This document shows, in pieces, positions 7,797 to 15,184 of a stretch of 28,807 bases of DNA (position 1 is the first letter of the stretch; each line of letters begins with the position of its first letter). This stretch comes from an uncultured Bacilli bacterium (lineage in GTDB: Bacteria; Bacillota_I; Bacilli_A; RFN20; CAG-826), in NCBI GenBank assembly GCA_934168325.1, contig CAKPNG010000020.1:1-28807 (forward strand), in the 5' to 3' direction. Under the pieces are notes generated by a model. The model saw only the letters and a program-made list of their open reading frames with translations. It made no database searches and was not told the DNA's origin. The position numbers and the translations under genes are program-made.

Positions 7797-9024
7797 TTGA
7801 GTTCAACTAATAATAAAAAATATACTGTAATTTTATATCAGGCAGGGCTAGGCAGCGATCATACTCATTTCGATGATACTTTTATTAAAATCGAAAAATT
7901 TAAAAGAAATAAACATATGGTTTTTAAAGCAGAAGGTAAAAAATTTGATAGATTCTTTTATAGATATGTCAAAATTTGATACGGATAAAGGTTATTTTTA
8001 TGGACTGAATACAACTGGGTATATGGGCAAATCTACCGAACTAGAAAACAATTTCAATAATATAATTCGCCAAATAATTGATATCTTAAAAGATAATCCT
8101 AATAAAGTTTTACACGTTAGAACATGCTTAACTAACAGTGTAGACTTTGATGATGGCTTTGATTCAATAGAACATCAAAAGAAGAAATTAAAATATATAA
8201 TCAATGCTCTACATTCTTATGACATTAATGTTAATATAAATTTAGTTGGTCATAGCCAAGGTGGATTAGTTAATATTGAAACAGCTATTGAAATACCTAA
8301 TTTAATTAAAAATATTGTTTCTATATCGACTCCTTATGAACCAGTTTCTTTTGGAAGAGATTTGTTGTATATTGATAGACTTTTAAAAATATTAAAACTT
8401 GGCGGTATAATAACTGATGAGAATCCTAAAATATTAAAAAGATATGAAGAATCAGTAGAAACTCTTGTTTCGAATAACTACTATAATAATTTAAAAAATA
8501 GATGGGGTAATTTGACAAGTAGACCGCAATTATTAGTAATTACAGGAACATCAGGGCATATTGCTAAAAATGTTTTTGAATATGTAAAGATTGGCTCTAG
8601 CGGTTCAATACGTATGAATTTTTTAAGAAAATACCCGTTTGATGGCGTTGTAGCAACACATGAGCAAAGAGCAATTGAACATGATTTTGAAATTAATTTT
8701 GCTGATGAAAATCTTCCTTGTTTTAAGCAAAAGACTTATATTGAAAGAAATTGTGGGGCATCTATATATGATAGATGTAAAAATTGTCAGTCCCCGTATT
8801 TTGATTTTTTTACATCAGTATTTGAGATAGCGATGGATGTAATGAAGGGGAATAAACCCTTAAATAATGATATAATTAACGCAATATGGGAAGGCATTTC
8901 AAGAGATAACTTAACTAATGTTTCGTATAAGAATTATTATGACATTTATGCAAGTGAATATAGTCATAAGTATTTAGCTCAACACAATGCGGCAATTCTT
9001 ACAATCATGGGATTTGTAGAATAA
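7797..9024 (+). CDS. Lipase-like alpha/beta hydrolase, interrupted by one frameshift
   Basis: The reading frame opens with TTG at 7797, 8 nt after AGGAGG (7783-7788), giving a typical first strand (YTVILYQAGLGSDHTHFDD). That frame stops at 7979. The rest continues in the next frame to 9024. Removing one A from the A6 run at 7938-7943 joins them into about 408 residues. The nucleophile elbow is GHSQGG (near 8240-8257), preceded by the VNINLV strand and followed by a STPYEP strand. DGVVATHEQ and a late SHKYLAQHN supply candidate Asp and His. A C-rich stretch (C-x4-6-C-x7-C-x2-C near 8715-8790) may bind a metal. There is no signal peptide. A second start (ATG 7966) could make the catalytic part alone. 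A lipoprotein follows 1 nt later. It is similar to triacylglycerol/phospholipid lipases; the substrate is unknown. Confidence 0.72.
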
Positions 9025-9025
9025 T

Positions 9026-9478
9026 ATGAAGAAAAAAATATTATTATCACTCATTTTACTTTTAAGTGTTTCGTCTTGTGATAATAGAACGTATTATCCA
9101 TTAGGTCATAAACGGACCTATGATTTAGATGATATTAACTATAGTATTGAATATTTTGAACGTGATAATAAAAAAATAGGTATTACTGTAGATGTTGCTT
9201 CTTCTATAGATGAAAAATTACCATTATATTTCGAAACTAGTAAATATATTTCATATATTAACTGTAATGGTAATAAATATGATAAAGTAGTTTTTGGATG
9301 GTTCTATGGTGAATTACCTGTTACCACTAATAATGAAAAGTTACTTATTTATTGCTATCTAACTAATAAAGGTAAGAAAACTAATTATATTGATGTAACT
9401 GTAGATTACTCATTTACTACACTTATGATTGGTAAGCACTTTAAAAAGATTCATTATATACAGATTAATTTTAAGTGA
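9026..9478 (+). CDS. Small lipoprotein following the lipase
   Basis: A 150-residue protein with a lipoprotein signal peptide: MKKK, a hydrophobic core and lipobox SVSSC with Cys18 as the predicted lipidation site. The mature part is mostly beta-strand-like (YSIEYFERDNKKIGITVDV, LIYCYLTNKGKKTNYIDVTV) and resembles an Ig-like or immunogenic small domain, but no family is recognised. It begins 1 nt after the lipase stop with no good ribosome site, so translation is probably coupled. A lipase directly followed by an outer-face lipoprotein recalls effector-immunity pairs of secreted lipases; here that is an inference from gene order only. It ends with TGA, supporting the standard code. Confidence 0.75.
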   Translation: MKKKILLSLILLLSVSSCDNRTYYPLGHKRTYDLDDINYSIEYFERDNKKIGITVDVASSIDEKLPLYFETSKYISYINCNGNKYDKVVFGWFYGELPVTTNNEKLLIYCYLTNKGKKTNYIDVTVDYSFTTLMIGKHFKKIHYIQINFK

Positions 9479-9501
9479 AAATAGTATTAAAATTTTAAAG
9501 T

Positions 9502-10320
9502 ATGATAAAAGAAAAACAAATAAATTTAATACAAAATATCTCATATCCTTACAAAGTAATTAATAGCTATTTTACTAATTTTTTTAATTTGAACGAATAC
9601 AATGACATTAAAAATGCAGTATTAGGAATCAATGATTTTCTAAATAAATATCATAAATATTATTTATTTTATCAAATTTTGTTTTCTTTCAAAGATTATC
9701 ATAATTATTATGAAGCACTTCCGTATTTTAAACTTACTTTTAATATAGATATTTTTAAATCGGAAGCGATAAAAGTTATTGATGCTGGAATTGCTTGTGA
9801 AAATACACTTTTTGGTTTTATTTCAATTTTTAATAAAATTAATTACTTTTCGAAAGAAGAAGGATTTTTGCTATTTATAGTTATGCAAATGATGATTAAT
9901 CAACATTATAATTCGCTGATTATTTTACCTCATGATTTATTTAAAGAAACAAGAAACATTAAAAACATATCTACTTTAGCTTATTATGTGAATGGTATTT
10001 TGATTAAAAGAGTTAAAAGAAATGAAAGAAATTTATTAAATAAAATTAAAGATATATATTCTCAAAATCTTGCATATTTCTATAATATGAAAATTAAAAG
10101 TATTTATTTATTTGGATCAGTAAAAGAAAATGAATACCATAACGAGAGTGATATTGACATGGTTGTTGAATTTAATAACTGCACATATAAAGAAAAAGTA
10201 GAAGTATTTGATAAAATAATTATATTTAATAGAAATAATTTTGGTAGAGACACTGATTTACAAGAATATAATGATTTTATCGAAATAAATCCTAATATAA
10301 AATTACTTAAAATAATTTAG
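9502..10320 (+). CDS. Helical protein with C-terminal MNT-type nucleotidyltransferase domain
   Basis: A 272-residue protein. Residues 1-180 are predicted mainly alpha-helical, and a segment around 95-150 (IDAGIACENTLFGFI...LLFIVMQMMINQHYNSLIILPHDLF) faintly resembles a degenerate Fic-type fold without an HPFxxGNGR motif. Residues about 185-272 are a pol-beta/MNT nucleotidyltransferase: LFGSVKEN (GS at 205-206) and ESDIDMVVEF, giving the D-x-D metal ligands D217 and D219; the third acidic residue may be D255 or D257. Such domains transfer NMP to proteins or small substrates and often act as antitoxins. It lies 23 nt after the lipoprotein with a weak TTAAAG upstream, and is followed by a hairpin, so it probably closes the cassette. 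The substrate is unknown. Confidence 0.78.
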   Translation: MIKEKQINLIQNISYPYKVINSYFTNFFNLNEYNDIKNAVLGINDFLNKYHKYYLFYQILFSFKDYHNYYEALPYFKLTFNIDIFKSEAIKVIDAGIACENTLFGFISIFNKINYFSKEEGFLLFIVMQMMINQHYNSLIILPHDLFKETRNIKNISTLAYYVNGILIKRVKRNERNLLNKIKDIYSQNLAYFYNMKIKSIYLFGSVKENEYHNESDIDMVVEFNNCTYKEKVEVFDKIIIFNRNNFGRDTDLQEYNDFIEINPNIKLLKII

Positions 10321-10337
10321 CGATTTTGTAAAATTAC

Positions 10338-10366
10338 TGCTTTTAAATTTTTAAAAAGCATTATTT
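10338..10366 (+). terminator. Weak hairpin after the nucleotidyltransferase gene
   Basis: TGCTTTT (10338-10344) pairs with AAAAGCA (10354-10360), followed by TTATTTTAT. It lies 18 nt past the stop of the gene ending at 10320. The stem is AT-rich and may be only partly effective. Confidence 0.45.
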
Positions 10367-10410
10367 TATATTACTTTTAAGTAAAAGTTTATTATTTTTA
10401 AATTATATTT

Positions 10411-10492
10411 AGCATATAATTTTGTGCATGCGCACACTTTTTATGACTTATCCAATGACAAAAAATAAATATAGAATCAAAAAATGTGCGAT
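10411..10492. repeat. 82-bp direct repeat, copy B, with palindrome copy 3
   Basis: Matches 7581-7662 at a constant offset of 2,831 bp. It contains TGTGC-ATGC-GCACA at 10423-10436. On the minus strand the -35 (TTGATT, 10480-10475) survives, but the position equivalent to the -10 reads CATTGG, and no leftward gene follows. It looks like a decayed copy of the promoter block at 7621-7649. Confidence 0.6.
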
Positions 10493-10503
10493 TTTTAATA
10501 GAA

Positions 10504-10583
10504 ATAGGAAAAGTGTAAATTTTTATATTGAAAATTATAGGAAAAGTGTATATTTTGGTTGTAATTTTTATAGGAAAAGTGTA
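10504..10583 (+). repeat. Three iterons ATAGGAAAAGTGTA at exact 33-bp spacing
   Basis: Identical 14-mers at 10504-10517, 10537-10550 and 10570-10583; starts are exactly 33 bp apart (about three helical turns). The second lies between TTGAAA (10528-10533) and TATTTT (10551-10556), a possible promoter with a 17-nt spacer. The array ends 31 nt before the ATPase start, which suggests cooperative binding of a regulator. Confidence 0.7.
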
Positions 10584-10613
10584 TCTTGAACTTAAGAAAG
10601 GAAAAAAATCATC

Positions 10614-11942
10614 ATGTTATATAGGAAAATTGAAAAAATAATAGCTGATTATTTAAAATCTAATTCAAATAAAATAATAATAATAGATGGTGCTAGACAA
10701 GTTGGTAAATCATTTATAATTAGATATGTTGGTAGTGAATTATTAAAAGATAAATATACTAACTATATAGAAATAAATTTTGTTGAAGATTATTTAGGAA
10801 ATAAGTTATTTGAAAAAGTTAATAATAAAGAAGATTTTTATTTTCAATTAAGTATGATTGCTGGAGATAAGATGAAAGAAAAAGAAAATACACTTATTTT
10901 CATTGATGAAATTCAACAATATCCACAATTTTTAACTTTACTTAAATTTTTAAAACAAGATGATAACTTTACTTATATATGTAGTGGATCTTTACTAGGT
11001 GTAACTTTAAGTAAAACACCTTCAATACCAATGGGAAGTATTGATGTAATACATATGTATCCTTTAGATTTTGAAGAATTTTTAATAGCGAATGGATTTA
11101 ATGAATATGCTATTAATTCAATTAGAATTAAATTTAATAATTTAGAAAGTTTAGATGAAATTAGTCATAATAAATTATTAGATTTATTTAAGAAATATTT
11201 ACTTATTGGTGGACTTCCTGATGCAGTTAATAGTTTCATAGAGAAAAAGAATATTGTAGAAGTACGTAAAATACAAACTGATATTCATGATTATTATAGA
11301 GATGATGCATCAAAATATGATAAAGGACATAAATTAAAAATTAAAAGAATATATGACTTAATTCCTTCTAATTTAGAAAATAAAAAGAAAAGAGTAGTAG
11401 TACAAGATATTGAAAATATTAAAGGAAAAAGATATTCAAGTTATATTGATGAATTTGATTATTTAATTAATTCTGGTATTGCTTTAGAAGTAAAAGCAAT
11501 ATCTAATCCAGTATTTCCTCTTATTCAATCAAGTGGTAAAAATCTAACAAAATTATATTTAAATGATGTAGGCTTATTAACTAACATATTATATAAAAAT
11601 AATATAAAAGCAGTACTTGATGATGAATGTAGTATTAATTTAGGTTCAGTATATGAATTAGTAGTAGCTAGTGAATTAAAAGCTCATGGATATAATTTGT
11701 TTTATTACGATAATAAAACAAATGGAGAAGTAGATTTCTTAATAGATAATTATGATAATTTATCTATTACTCCAATAATAGTAAAATCTGGTAAAGATTA
11801 TACGATTCATAGTGCTATTAATAAATTTATAAATAATAAAGGATATAATATTAAATTTGGCTATATCTTATCTAATAATAGATTAATAATTAATAAAGAT
11901 AATTTAATATATTTACCAATATATATGATAATGTTTATATAA
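10614..11942 (+). CDS. AAA_14/DUF4143 ATPase, second subtype
   Basis: A 442-residue P-loop ATPase: Walker A GARQVGKS (residues 26-33), Walker B TLIFIDEIQQYP (93-104), the sensor-like CSGSLLG, then the PLDFEEFL and LIGGLPDAV motifs typical of AAA_14/DUF4143 proteins. The DUF4143 part contains LYLNDVGLL and GSVYELVVASEL. The C-terminal end, GEVDFLID...TPIIVKSGK, keeps the E/D and V-K of a PD-(D/E)XK nuclease-like core, unlike the two ATPases to the left, where the Lys is lost. It therefore belongs to another branch of the family. AAAGGA (10597-10602) lies 11 nt before the ATG. The gene stands alone, with the iteron array as its control region and a strong terminator beyond it. The biological role is not established. 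Confidence 0.87.
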   Translation: MLYRKIEKIIADYLKSNSNKIIIIDGARQVGKSFIIRYVGSELLKDKYTNYIEINFVEDYLGNKLFEKVNNKEDFYFQLSMIAGDKMKEKENTLIFIDEIQQYPQFLTLLKFLKQDDNFTYICSGSLLGVTLSKTPSIPMGSIDVIHMYPLDFEEFLIANGFNEYAINSIRIKFNNLESLDEISHNKLLDLFKKYLLIGGLPDAVNSFIEKKNIVEVRKIQTDIHDYYRDDASKYDKGHKLKIKRIYDLIPSNLENKKKRVVVQDIENIKGKRYSSYIDEFDYLINSGIALEVKAISNPVFPLIQSSGKNLTKLYLNDVGLLTNILYKNNIKAVLDDECSINLGSVYELVVASELKAHGYNLFYYDNKTNGEVDFLIDNYDNLSITPIIVKSGKDYTIHSAINKFINNKGYNIKFGYILSNNRLIINKDNLIYLPIYMIMFI

Positions 11943-12016
11943 TATTAAATTATTAAATTCTATAAAAATAGCTTAGTTTTGAAGGGATTTTCATAAAAAT
12001 AAGTAGATTTTTATAA

Positions 12017-12046
12017 TTAAAAGAGTGTATTTAAACACTCTTTTAA
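12017..12046. terminator. Strong bidirectional terminator between convergent genes
   Basis: TTAAAAGAGTGT (12017-12028) and ACACTCTTTTAA (12035-12046) form a perfect 12-bp stem with a 6-nt loop. A/T runs on both sides allow function for the ATPase ending at 11942 and for the leftward lipoprotein ending at 12067. Confidence 0.85.
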
Positions 12047-12066
12047 GTTAGAATAAATTATTATTT

Positions 12067-14682
12067 TTATTTAGCATTATTATATTTATTAACTAATTGC
12101 TCATAAGATGTCTTATCATTTGTAAATTCAGTTAATGCATCTTGACGTTCATACTCTTTTATAAACGAATTGGAATTAATAAGATTTTCTATTCCATATA
12201 TTGAATGAATAATATCAGCTTCATAAATAAAACTTTTTGTTACTGTATCATCTTTAAGTGAATTTAGACAGATGTAAAAATATAAGAAATACTCTGATAA
12301 TAAATAATAACCAAATGTTTTACTATTAAATATATATAGTTCATCATTAGTATTAGAAATATCCATATTTGTTAAAGCCTGATTTGTTTTATTAAAAATT
12401 GCAGTTACTTTCTCATCTTCATATACATTAATATTAATTAGATTATAACTGTTTAAATAAGATTTAACATATTCATTAATATTTTTATTAGTTTTACCAT
12501 CAATAGTAAAATAATTATCCTTTATATAATCATAAGCATTTTTTACTTTATATGATGTATTTATAATATCGTCATCAGAGGCTTCAATATTATAATTATT
12601 AAATTTACCTAAACTACTGCTTAAAGAACCTGCTTTACTATAAAATTCATTTCTAGCTTCAACACTAGGATAAACTGCAATATCTTTATAATATCTTAAT
12701 ATATCAGCTATATAATTTAATGAGTTAAAATAATTTTGAAATTCAGTACTAGATACTAAACTAATAAAATCATTAACATTATTACTAGTAAGATAATTAT
12801 TAGCTAAAACTTCTGAATCTTTACCAAAAGTATTAGAAATTAAAGTTAGATTATAAGTATTTTTTAAATAAGTTAAAACTTTAGCTGTATATCTAATTTG
12901 ATTAATAAATCCTCCACCAACAATCTGTGACTTTGCTATGTAATAACCTAAATAATCACTAGCTTCATAATTATCTAAATTAGCTTTATTTAAATCATTC
13001 ATAAATGCAGTTTCATCATAATTTGGTAAATTATATGAAGAATTATATTTATTGATACTGTCTAAATTAGATTTATACAATTGTTTAGTATATTCATAAA
13101 AGCTAAATGATATAGTTTTATCTAATTTTAATATTTTATAAGACATTATTACTGCTTCATTTATTAATTGAGAACGATTATCACCAGTAACATCAATTTG
13201 TTGATCTTTAATTTTCTTTTTATACTCATCTAAAGCTTTAGTTAACTCATCATAAGATTCTTGAGTATAAAGCTTATTCATATAAATTCTAACTTCTTTA
13301 CCATCTAATGTATAAGATAAATAATCTCCGTAAGCATAATATATATTTGTATCGATAGCTTTATTAAATTCATTATATTGATCATAATGATATTTATTTC
13401 CTAATTCTTTAGCAAATGTTAAAGCGTTAATAATAGAAGAATTAATATTATTTATATCAACAGTTAAATTATCATATTTATCTAAATCTTCTTTATCTAA
13501 TGTAGATTCTAAATAAACTCTTCCTAAATTAGATGGTCGACCATACATTTTAACAAAATAAGTATATACACAGTCTTTTATAAAACGTTTTAAATAATAA
13601 TCATCAGTTTTAGAATAAAATCTATTAGATTTAAATGTAATTGTATCTCCATACATTTCAAATATTTCTTTAAAATTTAAAATAGGAAATAAACTATAAT
13701 TAATTCCGTCTATTTCTATAGAAACTTCGGCAATATAATCAGCACCACTACATTTTAATTCTTGACATATTGTATCATTAATATCTAATAATGTTTGATC
13801 ATTATTAACTTCAATAAGTTTATCTTTTCCATTAATATTAAATGCTATTTTTCTATTTTGAATAGAAAAATTAGCTTTTAAATTTAAATTACTAGTAATA
13901 GGTAAATAATTAGTCCATTTTGTATCATTAACTGTATCACCAGTAAACCATCCATTAAAGTTATATCCATCTTTAGTAACTATTGGTAAGACAATAGAAT
14001 CTCCTTTATTAACTTTATAAGTTAAAGGAATAGATTCATCTATTAATTTACCACCATTAAGATCTAAATTAACGATGTAAGTAGTAGTAGAAGTAGATTC
14101 ACCATCTTTACCTTTAATATTACCTATCTTAATCCAAGTACCATTTTCTTTTTTAAATAAATCATAACTAACATTATTTAAATAAACATCATTATTATTA
14201 CCTAAATTATCACTTGGATCACTATTACCTATTAAAAAACTAGATCCATCTTTACCGTTATCGCCTTTATCCCCTTTAGGACCTTGAGCACCTGTATCTC
14301 CTTTAGGTCCTTGTTCACCTTGAGAACCAGTATCTCCTTTAGGTCCTTGTTCACCTGTATCTCCTTTATCACCTTTTGGACCTTCAACTAATTTAATTTT
14401 AATTTCTTTTTTATTACCATCAGATAAAGTGATGGTAATAATTAAATAATTATCTTCACAAATATTACTATCTATATTAGTAATACTTACACCATCTTTA
14501 CCTTTAATAGATTCTAACCATTCTTCATAAGTTCCTTCATAACCATTTACTTTAGCTAATTCATATATTTGCTTAGTTTCTTTTTCAAATTCTGATGGTT
14601 CAACAACATTTTGACATGAACTAATAGTAGTTAATGGCAAAAAACTAACTAATGATAAAACTAATAAAAATTTATGTTTCAT
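12067..14682 (-). CDS. Large lipoprotein with collagen-like Gly-X-Y repeat and InlB B-type repeat
   Basis: An 871-residue surface lipoprotein. The signal peptide has lipobox TISSC (Cys23). Residues about 37-70 carry the motif ELAKVNGYEGTYEEWLESIK-GKDG common before collagen-like regions in gut Firmicutes. Residues 101-148 are 16 Gly-X-Y triplets (DNA 14239-14382), mostly GPK, GDT and GDK, expected to trimerise. Residues about 201-273 are an InlB B-type repeat (YIVNLDLNGG...YNFNGWFTGD...LKANFS). The remaining 600 residues are alpha-helical, Tyr/Asn-rich and unrecognised. The ribosome site GGGGGGT lies about 4 nt before the ATG on the minus strand. It has its own promoter (14708-14736) and terminator. 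It is probably an adhesin or rod-like spacer on the cell surface; the partner is unknown. Confidence 0.85.
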   Translation of the reverse strand: MKHKFLLVLSLVSFLPLTTISSCQNVVEPSEFEKETKQIYELAKVNGYEGTYEEWLESIKGKDGVSITNIDSNICEDNYLIITITLSDGNKKEIKIKLVEGPKGDKGDTGEQGPKGDTGSQGEQGPKGDTGAQGPKGDKGDNGKDGSSFLIGNSDPSDNLGNNNDVYLNNVSYDLFKKENGTWIKIGNIKGKDGESTSTTTYIVNLDLNGGKLIDESIPLTYKVNKGDSIVLPIVTKDGYNFNGWFTGDTVNDTKWTNYLPITSNLNLKANFSIQNRKIAFNINGKDKLIEVNNDQTLLDINDTICQELKCSGADYIAEVSIEIDGINYSLFPILNFKEIFEMYGDTITFKSNRFYSKTDDYYLKRFIKDCVYTYFVKMYGRPSNLGRVYLESTLDKEDLDKYDNLTVDINNINSSIINALTFAKELGNKYHYDQYNEFNKAIDTNIYYAYGDYLSYTLDGKEVRIYMNKLYTQESYDELTKALDEYKKKIKDQQIDVTGDNRSQLINEAVIMSYKILKLDKTISFSFYEYTKQLYKSNLDSINKYNSSYNLPNYDETAFMNDLNKANLDNYEASDYLGYYIAKSQIVGGGFINQIRYTAKVLTYLKNTYNLTLISNTFGKDSEVLANNYLTSNNVNDFISLVSSTEFQNYFNSLNYIADILRYYKDIAVYPSVEARNEFYSKAGSLSSSLGKFNNYNIEASDDDIINTSYKVKNAYDYIKDNYFTIDGKTNKNINEYVKSYLNSYNLININVYEDEKVTAIFNKTNQALTNMDISNTNDELYIFNSKTFGYYLLSEYFLYFYICLNSLKDDTVTKSFIYEADIIHSIYGIENLINSNSFIKEYERQDALTEFTNDKTSYEQLVNKYNNAK

Positions 14683-14707
14683 ATATACCCCCCAAATTAT
14701 CTATTTA

Positions 14708-14736
14708 ATTATAATCTCGCTATATTCTTAATTCAA
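14708..14736 (-). promoter_or_regulatory. Promoter of the collagen-like lipoprotein
   Basis: On the minus strand TTGAAT (14736-14731), a 17-nt spacer and TATAAT (14713-14708). The predicted start is near 14701, giving a leader of about 20 nt with a G6 ribosome site. Confidence 0.7.
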
Positions 14737-15104
14737 TTTATATTTAAAATTAGTGTCAATAGTTTTATATATAAAGTTTTAAAATATACGATATAATCAA
14801 GTATTTTTTATAATAATAAAATATTAATTCTCTTAATGTAAAAATAAATTAATTGTAGATTGATATTTTTTGATATATGTGGAATGATTATTAATTTCTT
14901 TTAATTTACTATATTTAGATTATTATAATCGTAATTAAGTAAATTATTCTTTTAAATTTTTGAAAAAAATATCTTACTTATTTATGATTCGTAGAATTGA
15001 TTATATTATTGATAATTATTTGTAAACAGGTGAAATTTTCTTAAAAAAAGCCACAATTCCAACTATTTAGATAATTTAATCTTCTTTAAATATTTTAATA
15101 ATAT
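14737..15104. other. AT-rich intergenic region without a gene
   Basis: I see no coding frame or RNA gene in this stretch between divergent genes. The only structure is a nested imperfect dyad: AATTTACT (14903-14910) with AGTAAATT (14938-14945), enclosing the odd palindrome GATTAT-T-ATAATC (14919-14931). Its function is unknown. Confidence 0.4.
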
Positions 15105-15162
15105 AAATTAACTAAATGTAGATTTAGTAAATATTGATTTAGTTAATTTCTTTTGATATTAT
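15105..15162 (+). promoter_or_regulatory. Promoter with 13-bp inverted repeat, upstream of COG1672-type ATPase
   Basis: AAATTAACTAAAT (15105-15117) and ATTTAGTTAATTT (15137-15149) are exact reverse complements; a further ATTTAGT half-site lies at 15122-15128. The right arm overlaps TTGATT (15134-15139), which with a 17-nt spacer and TATTAT (15157-15162) forms a promoter. The transcript should start near 15169, just ahead of GGAGG (15172-15176). An autorepressor-type operator is likely. Confidence 0.65.
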
Positions 15163-15184
15163 TTGATTAATGGAGGTAAATGAT

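Noticed and set aside
7873..7965. N-terminal 31 codons of the long lipase frame as a true start (ATG 7873)
   Set aside because: No ribosome site; this part is the out-of-frame shadow of the 7797 frame before the A6 shift.
7797..9478. Type VII secretion (LXG-type) effector
   Set aside because: The lipase has no LXG or WXG100-like helical N-terminus, and no secretion-system gene is in the window; only the lipase-lipoprotein order is reminiscent.
10504..10583. Possible small CRISPR array (three repeats with 19-nt spacers)
   Set aside because: The 14-nt repeats are too short, only three copies exist, no cas genes are near, and the array sits directly before a gene like an operator.
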